A stretch of DNA of 64,000 nt. Origin: Glandiceps talaboti (lineage: Eukaryota; Hemichordata; Enteropneusta; Spengelidae). Location: assembly GCF_964340395.1 (NCBI RefSeq), contig NC_135558.1, forward strand, positions 24,050,564-24,114,563, read 5' to 3'. Below the pieces are notes generated by a model. The model was not told the origin of the DNA. It ran no database searches and saw only the letters and a list, made by a program, of their open reading frames with translations. This document shows positions 25,516-36,905 of this stretch, in pieces (position 1 is the stretch's first letter; each line of letters starts with the position of its first letter). Both the position numbers and the translations under genes were made by a program.

Positions 25516-27210
25516 ACCTTGGGAATTGAAATGACAGTCAATATCAACTTGGGAATTGAAATGACAGTTCATATCACCTTGGGAATTGAAATGACAGTTG
25601 ATATCACCTTGGGAATTGAAATGACAGTTGATATCACCTTGGGAATTGAAATGACAGTTGATATCAACTTGGGAATTGAAATGACAGTTGATATCAACTT
25701 GGGAATTGAAATGACAGTTGATATCAACTTGGGAATTGAAATGACAGTTGATATCACCTTGGGAATTGAAATGACAGTTGATATCACCTTGGGAATTGAA
25801 ATGACAGTTGATATCACCTTGGGAATTGAAATGACAGTTGATATCAACTTGGGAATTGAAATGACAGTTGATATCAACTTGGGAATTGAAATGACAGTTG
25901 ATATCAACTTGGGAATTGAAATGACAGTTGATATCACCTTGGGAATTGAAATGACAGTCAATATCAACTTGGGAATTGAAGTGACAGTTGATATCACCTT
26001 GGGAATTGAAATGACAATCAATATCACCTTGGGAATTGAAATGACAGTTGATATCAACTTGGGAATTGAAATGACAGTCAATATCACCTTGGGAATTGAA
26101 ATGACAGTTGATATCAACTTGGGAATTGAAATGACAGTCAATATCAACTTGGGAATTGAAAGGACAATCAATATCAACTTGGGAATTGAAATGACAGTTG
26201 ATATCAACTTGGGAATTGAAATTACAGTCAATATCAACTTGGGAATTGAAATGACAGTTGATATCACCTTGGGAATTGAAATGACAGTCAATATCAACTT
26301 GGGAATTGAAATGACAGTTGATATCAACTTGGGAATTGAAATGACAGTCAATATCAACTTGGGAATTGAAATGACAGTCAATATCAACTTGGGAATTGAA
26401 ATGACAGTTGATATCAACTTGGGAATTGAAATGACAGTTGATATCAACTTGGGAATTGAAATGACAGTTGATATCACCTTGGGAATTGAAATGACAGTCG
26501 ATATCACCTTGGGAATTGAAATGACAGTTGATATCAACTTGGGAATTGAAATGACAGTTGATATCAACTTGGGAATTGAAATGACAGTTGATATCAACTT
26601 GGGAATTGAAATGACAGTTGATATCAACTTGGGAATTGAAATGACAGTTGATATCAACTTGGGAATTGAAATGACAGTCAATATCAACTTGGGAATTGAA
26701 ATGACAGTTGATATCACCTTGGGAATCGAAATGATAGTCGATATCAACTTGGGAATCGAAATGACAGTCGATATCAACTTGGGAATTGAAATGACAGTCG
26801 ATATCACCTTGGGAATTGAAATGACAGTTGATATCAACTTGGGAATTGAAATGACAGTTGATATCAACTTGGGAATTGAAATGACCGTTGATATCAACTT
26901 GGGAATTGAAATGACAGTTGATATCAACTTGGGAATTGAAATGACAGTTGATATCAACTTGGGAATTGAAATGACAGTTGATATCAACTTGGGAATTGAA
27001 ATGACAGTTGATATCAACTTGGGAATTGAAATGACAGTTGATATCAACTTGTGAATTGAAATGACAGTTGATATCAACTTGGGAATTGAAATGACAGTTG
27101 ATATCAACTTGGGAATTGAAATGACAGTCAATATCAACTTGGGAATTGAAATGACAGTTGATATCAACTTGGGAATTGAAATGACAGTTGATATCAACTT
27201 GGGAATTGAA
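25516..27210. repeat. 30-bp minisatellite, about 57 units (intron 6, left block)
   Basis: The unit is TTGGGAATTGAAATGACAGT followed by TGATATCAAC, with variants CAATATCAAC, TGATATCACC and CGATATCAAC. As 30 is a multiple of three and few units carry stops, frames of 511, 542 and 588 codons are open on both strands. They are periodic artefacts. The array stops at a transposon insertion and resumes at 29384. Confidence 0.97.
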
Positions 27211-29383
27211 GGATGAGATGCAGGTTCGTTGGCTCACTTGTCCTTCATAATATTTCACAATAAAGACAAGATAAATACACTATGTGTTTCATGTATTATG
27301 TTGAGTCTATATTTCAAGTTATGGTTTCTGTGGTAAATTTTTACATTTTCAAGCATATTACTGATTTTTACCCAAAAACAGCCAAACCCAAAAATATTTA
27401 ACAGTCAAATAGAGTCATTTTTTCAACTGCAAATGAAACTTGAGAACATAAACTAAAAAAGGTTCCCTGGGTTTGCTTAGTTTTTTTCTCAATGTCTTGT
27501 AATAATCATCTAAAGTTGTATTTTTGTAATTTTTGCATAAATTAGGATATTTCACACTTGTCGACGAGATATCTCTCCGTTCCCTCAAAATTTTCACTAT
27601 CCGGAGGAACATTTTTTCGGAATAGTGTCTCCAAGAAGTGTCTACAAATTTGAGACACTTGGGATGATCCGACGCCAAGCTAAATAGTTTTGAAGTTCGT
27701 AACATGTACTAAATAAAGAACTGAGAAAATGGCAAATTTGCATAATTAGATCCTTTCCGCTCTACAAAATCTCTCAAATTCGACAGACACTTCAACAGCT
27801 GTTCCCTGTGACTTGCAATCCCTTTGTTTACATTACCATCTGGTTGTGTAAAGCTCCTTTGCTGCAGACACGGAGAAAATGTGATATTTTGGGAGGGCCA
27901 TGGAACGTGGTGAGAGAAGATACACAGTCAACAGATAGTTCACGTATTTGTTTCCCCGCAATAAAGGTGTCGCCTCATTAATTAGTCATCAATGGGGTGG
28001 AGACTTTAGATAATCTTTTAATTGGTATGCATATCTTTCTCCATATGGGTTCAGACTAAAATAATTCCCTGTAGTGGTCTGACTTGAATATGGGCTACAT
28101 TCTGATTCCTGAAATTAAATTTCCACATCACGACACCGTACGACATCGGGAATATTATACAAATTGTAGGGAGTGTTACAAAACTACGATTTAAATAATG
28201 GTACTTGACGAAACTCACGTCAACAGTTTTTCTTCCACTCTAGAACAGTCTGTGAATGACATTTTATGATACTCGGAGTCGTAGTAGACATTACCTCATT
28301 TATTTAAACTACTTGTACCTTCAAAATCTCCGTTTTATAACTTTAATAGCCTTGAGGATTGCTCGATGCCAAATTCTTGATGGGCTTGCCATTTACGTTT
28401 ACACGCAAATAAACAATGCTACGACTACACTACAGTACATGTGACTCGGTGTCTCGAAAGTTCATGAAGAGATTGAGCCGTGATAAGCCGACCGTTAGAG
28501 TGTGGGTGCCACAATTTATATGACCTTAACCCTAATAATATAATATAGTATGTGAAGAGGACGTTGTCAAAATCCACCAACGCGAAAGTTCAAAGCTAGT
28601 CTACGGCCACGTTGTGTGAAACTTACAGAAATGTAATACCCGGAAATTGCCAATGCAATGTCACGCATCTGACGTGAACTCTCAAGTCTCGAAGATAGCA
28701 TGGTTCATTTTCAATGCTCCAACGTGTTTATTAAATCATTTTATTTATGTAAACATCAATTTTTTCGATCGGCTAAAACAATTAGCCTGCAATACTGTTA
28801 GATATTCGAGATTTGTATGTTTTTTTACATGCATGGTACTTGAAAACCGTCATCTAATTCATCGCTGTCGCGCCGGGTACAAGGCTGTAGGCCGCTGTAC
28901 AGTACAGTAACGTTTTAGCCGATGCACTGGTCAAAATCAACGTGCATAAGTCCGGATTGAAATTGGCGATTTACATTCAAGGAGGTATTTTTTACTTTTT
29001 ATTGGTTATAACCAAATTTACCGAGTTTGATTGGTTTTGTACAAGAATACAGCTGAGATGGACATCATGTCACGTCAGTGACTGCACAGAGGCCTACTAG
29101 CTATGTCTCATTTGCATATGTAAAGACACTCTTCTGTAATCAACGTTCCTGTCAATCTTCTTTCCGTATGCAAATCTTTGTACATAAACATTAAGGAATG
29201 AAACTATATAAAACACACATAGCATTAGAGTTCATGTCATTTTTTTTCATTTCAAATTTATTAGTGGAAAAAATAAACGATTTTCAAAAAATCTTTTAAC
29301 CAAATGATGGAAAATACCATGAAGCTTCATAATGAGCAAAAAAAAAAGAGGCCAAAATTCACCAACGAACCTGCATCTCATCC
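27211..29383. mobile_element. TIR DNA transposon (non-autonomous), inserted in the 30-bp array
   Basis: The termini are GGATGAGATGCAGGTTCGTT(GG) at 27211 and its inverse (CC)AACGAACCTGCATCTCATCC ending at 29383, 22 bp perfect. TGAA flanks both sides: the left satellite unit ends GGAATTGAA and the right flank starts TGAAATGAG. A unit interrupted at GGAATTGAA|ATG therefore implies a 4-bp target duplication. The 2.17-kb interior is unique and has no transposase I could recognise. The superfamily is uncertain. Confidence 0.88.
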
Positions 29384-30352
29384 TGAAATGAGTCAATATC
29401 AACTTGGGAATTGAAATGACAGTAGATATCAACTTGGGAATTGAAATTACAATCAATATCAACTTGGGAATTGAAATGACAGTCAATATCAACTTGGGAA
29501 TTGAAATGACAGTTGATATCAACTTGGGAATTGAAATGACAGTAGATATCACCTTGGGAATTGAAATGACAGTCAATATCAACTTGGGAATTGAAATGAC
29601 AGTCAATATCAACTTGGGAATTGAAATGACAGTAGATATCAACTTGGGAATTGAAATGACAGTTGATATCAACTTGGGAATTGAAATGACAGTTGATATC
29701 AACTTGGGAATTGAAATGACAGTAGATATCACCTTGGGAATTGAAATGACAGTCAATATCAACTTGGGAATTGAAATGACAGTCAATATCAACTTGGGAA
29801 TTGAAATGACAGTAGATATCAACTTGGGAATTGAAATGACAGTTGATATCAACTTGGGAATTGAAATGACAGTTGATATCAACTTGGGAATTGAAATGAC
29901 AGTTGATATCACCTTGGGAATTGAAATGACAGTTGATATCACCTTGGGAATTGAAATGACAGTTGGTATCAACTTGGGAATTGAAATGACAGTTGATACA
30001 ACTTGGGAATTGAAAGGACAGTTGATATCAACTTGGGAATTGAAATTACAATCAATATCAACTTGGGAATTGAAATGACAGTTGATATCAACTTGGGAAT
30101 TGAAATGACAGTCAATATCAACTTGGGAATTGAAATTACAATCAATATCAACTTGGGAATTGAAATGACAGTTGATATCAACTTGGGAATTGAAATGACA
30201 GTCAATATCAACTTGGGAATTGAAATTACAATCAATATCAACTTGGGAATTGAAATGACAGTAGATATCAACTTGGGAATTGAAATGACAGTTGATATCA
30301 ACTTGGAAATTAAAATGACAGTAGATATCAACTTGGGAATTGAAATGACAGT
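29384..30352. repeat. 30-bp minisatellite, about 32 units (intron 6, right block)
   Basis: Same unit as 25516-27210, with more AATTACAATCAATATC and GTAGATATCAAC variants. One 29-bp unit (GATACAAC near 29995) shifts the frame. It ends in CAGTTTTGACATGAATCCTA, a unique segment that itself occurs twice (30350-30400 and 30423-30470). Confidence 0.96.
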
Positions 30353-30694
30353 TTTGACATGAATCCTATCCTTAACCCATAGATATTGCATTCCAACAAT
30401 GTGTCTAAAACCAAAAACTTACAGTTTTGACATGAATCCTATCCCTAACCCATATATATTGTATGCATCAGCTAGGATATTTGCTTCTCCAATCCTTACC
30501 AACTTCACTTAATTCAAATTATCAAAAGATATTGAACTTGTTAGGGAAGGCCTTGACTTGAGTAATGTTTACTTAGGAATTCAAATTCAAGTGTCTGAAC
30601 GCATACCACATTTACAGTAATGGGAAAAAAGGCAGGGCTAAGATTGATGCAAGAATCTGTAGTATAAAGTCCCTATGATCTTGATTTTTCTTAC

Positions 30695-30833
30695 CTTTTT
30701 CTGTGTAAGTACAATGGTAAAAACTGAATGAGATCTGCTTGACTTGTCATTCATACCAGTTGCTGCCGTGGCTCTTTGCTTGTTACCCAGTGTCAACCAG
30801 CCAGTGATGTCATCATATGACTTGGCAATAAAT
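30695..30833 (-). CDS. KIF14: KIF14-like exon 6: switch I (SSRSH)
   Basis: The acceptor is tgtttgcag and the donor AAG|gtaaga. The exon encodes [18 protein letters not shown], then [20 protein letters not shown] and [19 protein letters not shown] is switch I, which contacts the nucleotide phosphate. [13 protein letters not shown] is nearly identical to remembered vertebrate KIF14. It ends in phase 0. Confidence 0.94.
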
Positions 30834-30944
30834 CTGCAAACAGATTATTACACAATTTAGTTTGGACAACAATTACACTATTCATCTCAACATTCATATT
30901 TGTAATATAATTCAGTTTCAATAGAGAGTGAGAAATAAGTCAGT

Positions 30945-30985
30945 GAGTTACATTTATAACTGTACTATTAATTTCACACATTCAC
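30945..30985. repeat. Single copy of the 46-bp intron 5 minisatellite unit
   Basis: GTTACATTTATAACTGTACT followed by ATTAATTTCACACATTCACA lies about 115 bases upstream of the exon 6 acceptor. It matches the 46-bp unit of the array at 32725-34255, from which it is separated by a transposon at about 31150-32310. Confidence 0.8.
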
Positions 30986-31149
30986 AGTCAATTAAATGGT
31001 GTACGAATTTTAATATGTTAATGAGATTTCCCTTCAAATCAGAGCTGCCATTAGTGCACTGCAGTGACCATTGGAGAGCCTGACATGGTTTTTTTTTCGC
31101 TCAAGAAATAGAGGATTTTATCAGTCGTTACAGCATTTTAGGTTATCGA

Positions 31150-32310
31150 CTGTCGCTTTTACCTCCTGTAAGGGTACGGGAGGGGAGGTATTAAAATACA
31201 AATGTCTGTCTGTGTGTCTGTCTGTGTCTGTCTGTCTGTCTGTGTGTCTGTGTCATCATTTTCTAAAATTCGGCTGGCTCAATTTTAATGAAATTTGGAA
31301 TATACATTTGTATAATCTTTAGGGTAATAGCTAGACCTGATTAGGTTTTCAGCCAGATTGGTTAATGTTTAATTAGAGAAATTTGCATATTAATGAAATC
31401 AAATAATTAAGCAATATCTTAAGACTGCATACTTCAAATTCAATATAATTTAGTATATTCGTTATCACAACATACATTTGTCCTATAAATTTAATGATGT
31501 ACCTTAGAGCGTTAACGAATAATTTGCATAATTAATTATTTTTGGTAATTACGCTATATCTTAAGAATACATACTTCATATTCAACATAATTTAGTACAT
31601 ACGTTAACCATAAGAAAACACATGTCCTATAAAGTTAGTTGATGTACCTTACAGTGTTAATGAATAATTTGCATAATTAATGATTTTTGGTAATTAGGCT
31701 ATATCTTAAGAATACATACTTCAATTCCAATATAATTCAGTACACACGTTAACCATAACAATCACATATGTCCTGTAAAGCTTGTTGGTGTACCTTTCAG
31801 TGTTAATGAATAATTTGCATAATTAATGATTTTCAGTAATTAGGCTATATCTTAAGACTGCATACTTCAATTTCTATACAAATTAGTACATAATGTTAAC
31901 CACAACAAAGCAGGTACGTCCTATAAAATTTGGTGCTATAGCATACAATTTTAATGAAAAAATTTGCATAATTAATGATTATAGGTAACTAGGTTGTATT
32001 TTAAAAATGCAAGCTTCAAATTTCGTATAATATGATACATATATCAACCATAATAATATGCACCTGTCCTATGAAGTTTTTTGCTACAACTTTTACCTTT
32101 TAATGAGTATTTTGAATAATGAACGATATTCAGTAATTAAGCAGTATCATGCACTCTTCAAATTCCATATAATTTGGCACATACATTAACTTAAGAAAGC
32201 ACGCTTGTCCAAAAATAAAGCCTGTTACCATAGTTTTTTTTATTTTCATGAGTTATTTGCATAATTAGTGATTCCCTTACGGGAGGCATTCAGTTTAAAT
32301 CTGGTTATGA
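31150..32310 (+). mobile_element. Non-autonomous repeat family G, forward copy
   Basis: The left end has CTGTAAGGGTACGGGAGG then (TCTG)n tracts at 31203-31252; the right end is CTTACGGGAGGCATTCAG. Inside, a roughly 165-bp module repeats about five times, each with AATTTGCATAATTAATGATT and CTATATCTTAAGAATACATA. A second, inverted copy lies at 34450-36905 and shares the TTCAGTTTAAATCTGGTTA end. No coding capacity. Confidence 0.75.
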
Positions 32311-32724
32311 AGGTGGGTATGTTGTTATGTAAAATTTGAACATGAATAGAGTGTTTTAGTGACTTTTACATGATCTGTTCCATGTGTGCTAACTCCATTT
32401 TTGGTGAATTGACATCTGTACGAATTACAGAATCATGGCCACTATGTTTTAAAATTAGAATTTTTTGCCCATTTACATCATATGTTTATTGTTTTTGTTT
32501 GATTTTGGTCATTTCAAGGCATAATTCCATGAAAAACGGCCAATACAAATCACTATATAATCACTTGCAATAATCAATATGGCCGTCAACCTCGCGTATA
32601 TTACACTGAGCTACTGACATATTTTTCGGAGAAAAAAAAAGCTAGATTTTTGCACAGAATCTCATGTAATCAACATCTTATTTTTTGTAAATTTACAAGC
32701 AATACCAACAACCAAGAATTATAT

Positions 32725-34255
32725 TTTAAAACACATTCACAGATCTAGTTACATTTATAACTGTAGTATTAGTTTCACACATTCAGATATCTAGTTACAT
32801 TTATAACTGTAGTATTAGTTTCACACATTCAGAGATCTAGTTACATTTATAACTGTAGTATTACTTTCACACATTCAGAGATCTAGTTACATTTATAACT
32901 GTAGTATTAGTTTCACACATTCAGAGATCTAGTTACATTTATAACTGTAGTATTAGTTTCACACATTCACAGATCTAGTTACATTTATAACTGTAGCATT
33001 AGTTTCACACATTCACAGATCTAGTTACATTTATAACTGTAGTATTAGTTTCACACATTCAGATATCTAGTTACATTTATAACTGTAGTATTAGTTTCAC
33101 ACATTCAGAGACCTGGTTACATTTATAACTGTAGTATTAGTTTCATATATTCAGAGATCTAGTTACATTTATAACTGTAGTATTACTTTCACACATTCAC
33201 AGATCTAGTTACATTTATAACTGTAGTATTAGTTTCACACATTCAGAGATCTAGTTACATTTATAACTGTAGTATTAGTTTCACACATTCACAGATCTAG
33301 TTACATTTATAACTGTAGTATTAGTTTCATATATTCAGAGATCTAGTTACATTTATAACTGTAGTATTAGTTTCACACATTCAGATATCTAGTTACATTT
33401 ATAACTGTAGTATTAGTTTCACACATTCACAGAGCTAGTTACATTTATAACTGTAGTATTAGTTTCACACATTCAGAGATCTCGTTACATTTATAACTGT
33501 AGTATTAGTTTCACACATTCACAGAGCTAGTTACATTTATAACTGTAGTATTAGTTTCATATATTCAGAGATCTAGTTACATTTATAACTGTAGTATTAC
33601 TTTCACACATTCAGAGATCTAGTTACATTTATAACTGTAGTATTAGTTTCACACATTCAGAGATCTAGTTACATTTATAACTGTAGTATTAGTTTCACAC
33701 ATTCACAGATCTAGTTACATTTATAACTGTAGCATTAGTTTCACACATTCACAGATCTAGTTACATTTATAACTGTAGTATTAGTTTCACACATTCAGAT
33801 ATCTAGTTACATTTATAACTGTAGTATTAGTTTCATACATTCAGAGATCTAGTTACATTTATAACTGTAGTATTAGTTTCATACATTTAGAGATCTAGTT
33901 ACATTTATAACTGTAGTATTAGTTTCATACATTCAGAGATCTAGTTACATTTATAACTGTAGTATTAGTTTCACACATTCACAGATCTAGTTACATTTAT
34001 AACTGTAGTATTAGTTTCATATATTCAGAGATCTAGTTACATTTATAACTGTAGTATTAGTTTTACACATTCAGAGATCTAGTTACATTTATAACTGTAG
34101 TATTAGTTTCATACATTCAGAGATCTAGTTACATTTATAACTGTAGTATTAATTTCACACATTCACAGATCTAGTTACATTTATAACCGTAGTATTAGTT
34201 TCATACATTCAGAGATCTAGTTACATTTATAACTGTAGTATTAGTTTCACACATT
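32725..34255. repeat. 46-bp minisatellite, about 33 units (intron 5)
   Basis: The unit is AGATCTAGTTACATTTATAA, CTGTAGTATTAGTTTCACAC, ATTCAG, with CAC/GAG/TAT variants before ATCT and CACACA/CATATA/CATACA variants. It sits between two family G elements in opposite orientation. The region 32311-32724 is unique sequence with no gene seen. Confidence 0.95.
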
Positions 34256-34440
34256 TTGTTGATGTAAGCCACCACTGTTGTGTTGACGGTATTGACTAGT
34301 ACATTGTAGTGTGACACCAGGTATTCGAACCGGTGAAGAGCTAGAACAGCTTCTTGAAATTCTAACCAGTTGATGTGATGGAGGCTGGTTGATTGATCCC
34401 AAGTACCTGAAGTCCAGTCGTGGTCCATATGGGCTCCCTA
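34253..34440 (-). pseudogene. DIRS/tyrosine-recombinase-type retroelement RNase H fragment
   Basis: A minus-strand frame reads GAHMDHDWTSGTW, then HHINWLEFQEAVLALHRF, then VLVNTVNTTVVAYINKM. This follows the RNase H layout of DIRS-like and some Ty3-like elements (GWGAHL...G.W......HIN.LEL.AV..AL..F...VLVRTDNTTVVAYINKQGG). The Trp of GWGAH is a TAG stop here, and the Asp of the DNTT motif is Val (VNTT), so a catalytic residue is gone. No RT or recombinase is present. It directly abuts the 46-bp array. Confidence 0.75.
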
Positions 34441-34786
34441 TCCCACCTTGAATGTATCAGTAACCAGATTTAAACTGAACGCCTCCCGTAAGGGAATCAC
34501 TAATTATGCAAATTACTCATTAAAGGTAAAAGTTGTATCAACAAAGTTCATAGGACAGGTGCGTATTATTATGGTTGATATATGAAATTTGAAGCTTGAA
34601 TTTTTAAGATACAGCCTAGTTACCTAAAATCGTTAATGATGCAAATTTTGCTCTTAAACTGTAAGCTATATCAACAAATTTTATAGGACGTACCTGCTTT
34701 GTTATGGTTAACATTATGTACTAAATGATGTTGAAATTCAAGTATGCATTCTTAAGATACATCCTAATTACTAAAAATAGTTGTTA

Positions 34787-35480
34787 ATTCAATTCAATTC
34801 AATTCAATTCAATAACTTTATTATCCGTATATGAATGCGGAAATTTGTCTTTCGGCTCAAAACACAATTTACAAACAATTTACACAAGTACAATATATAC
34901 ATATACATATACATACAGTGAGTTTAAAATGACTTTACAGTGAGTTTAAAATAGACACAGCTGTTGGAACGAACGATTTTTTAAAAAGGTTTTTCCTTAC
35001 AAGAGGCATTCTGTAACGGCGACCAGATGGGAGCTTAGTGAAAGAATTATGTAAGGGATGCATATAATCATTGACTATTTTCTGGGCTTTCCTATTAACT
35101 GCCGTATGATAATGACATGCCAGTGTTGTTTGACGACAGCCAATGATCTTCTCTGCTGTGTTTACAATACGACAAAGTTTACTCTTGTTTTTAACCGTGA
35201 GATTACCATACCAGAGGATTATATTGAAAGTCAAAACACTTTCAATAATAGACCTATATACTAATTGCAGCACGTTCTGACTGACATCGAATGACTTTAA
35301 TTTCCTAAGGAGATATAGTCTCTGTTGAGCTTTTTTCGCAATATAGTCTGTGTTTTCGGCAAAGGAGAGCTTGCCATCGAGAATTGACCCAAGGTATTTG
35401 AAACTAGTGACAACTTCAACACTATAAGGTATATCAACAAACTTTACGGTATTTACGGTATACAGTATGGACTTTGTTAT
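34787..35480 (-). pseudogene. Non-LTR retrotransposon 3' part with (TTGAA)n tail
   Basis: The minus-strand frame 34935-35519 has SFKYLGSILDGKLSF, AQQRLYLLRKLKSF, QLVYRSIIESVLTF and SGRRYRMPLVRKNLFKKSF. These are typical of the C-terminal RT region of CR1/L2/Rex-like non-LTR elements. Transcription-sense 3' sequence has ATTATTGAATTGAATTGAAT, a microsatellite tail common in these clades. It is 5'-truncated: the YxDD motif and endonuclease are absent. Confidence 0.87.
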
Positions 35481-35499
35481 GTTTAATATATGTAGTAAA

Positions 35500-36322
35500 C
35501 AAGTCATTGAGAATGACATAGTCCCCGCTATGATTGGGTTTTAAGGAATTATCACTACTCTGATCACGCAACAACACTTGTGAACTTAAATCAAACAGAC
35601 TTAGATATGTTGTGTCTGCTTGTTGGAAATGGAACATGCCTACAAAAATAAAGGATGGGTCGGGTATGGGGGATCGTATCACGACGAAAATGGATATGCA
35701 CATGTATGTCATAGAACACTGTCCCAATACTAACTTTGAATAAGATCTGTTCAAGCATGTCTGAGTTATGGCTTTGCACATGGAAAATTCACAAACAAAA
35801 TGGCTGCTAGGCGGTCATATTGGATTGTATCATGACAACAAATGGATATGCACATGTATGTCATAGAACACTGTCCTAATACCAACTTTGAATGAGATCT
35901 GTTCAAGCATGTCTGAGTTATGGCTTTAGACAGGGAAAATTTGCAAACAAAATGGCTGCTAGGCGGCCATATTGGATTGTATCACGATGAAAATGGATAT
36001 GCACATGTATGTCATAGAACACTGTCCTAATACCAACTTTGAAAGAGATCTGTTCAAGCATGTCTGAGTTATGGCTTTAGACAGGGAAAATTTGCAAACA
36101 AAATGGCTGCTAGGCGGCCATATTGGATCGTATCAAGAAACAAATTGACGTGCATATGTATGCCATTGTCTGTTGCCCCTGTACCAAGCTTGAAAAAAAA
36201 CAGGCCAGACATCTCCAAGATATGGCTGCTGACGGACAGACGGACGGACGCACGCACGCACGCACGGACAGACGGAACCCAATCCATAAGTCCCCGTCCC
36301 GGACTTCGTCCGGCGGGCACTA
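35500..36322 (+). mobile_element. Family F element, full-length-like copy
   Basis: It starts CAAGTCATTGAGAATGACAT and ends CGGACTTCGTCCGGCGGGCA-CTA. The TAGTCCCCGC start and the GCGGGGACTA end of the copy at 41650 are inverted repeats. Internal modules with ACAAAATGGCTGCTAGGCGG-CC occur three times, and a (GGACG)/(CGCA) tract lies at 36233-36275. It is inserted in a family G element. Confidence 0.75.
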
Positions 36323-36905
36323 ATTATATTATGATATGGTCAACGTATGGATGGAATTGTATTGAAATTGAAGTATGCAGAGCCTAATTACCGAAAATCA
36401 TTAATTATGCAAATTATTCATTAACACTGTAAGGTACATTAACTAACTTTATAGAACATATGCAATTTGTTATAGTTAACGTATGTACTGAATTATATTG
36501 AAATTGAAGTATGGTTTCTTAAGATATAGCCTAATTACCAAAAATAATTAATTATGCAAATTATTCCTTCACACTGTAAGGTACATCAACAAATTGTATA
36601 GGACAAATGGACTTTGTTATGTTTAATGAATATACTAAATTATATTGAAATTGAAGTATACAGTCTTAAGATATTGCTTTAGTTGATTTCATTGATATGC
36701 AAATTTCTCTAATTAACATGAACAGATCTCGCTCAAAAACTATTCAGGTCTAGCCATTACCCCAAACATTGTGTGTACCAAATTTCAGCATAATTGAGCC
36801 AGTCTTTAAGAAAATGATGACACAGACAGACAGACAGACAGTCAGACAGACACACAGAGGCGGACATATGACAGACAGACAGACATCCCAATTTTAATAG
36901 AAGGT

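Larger units (their letters stand above)
34450..36905 (-). mobile_element. Family G element, inverted copy, split by two insertions
   Basis: It starts at 34450 with TAACCAGATTTAAACTGAAC then GCCTCCCGTAAGGGAATCAC, the complement of the right end of the copy at 31150. It ends in (CAGA)n tracts and CATCCCAATTTTAATAGA near 36890. It is interrupted by a retrotransposon 3' end (34787-35480) and a family F element (35500-36322). Family G modules with GGACAAATGGACTTTGTTAT resume after 36330. Confidence 0.75.

Noticed and set aside
25492-30391. Open frames of 140-588 codons on both strands (for example NCHFNSQVDI repeats).
   Set aside because: They are generated by a 30-bp repeat whose length is a multiple of three; several frames on both strands are open at once, and they sit in an intron.
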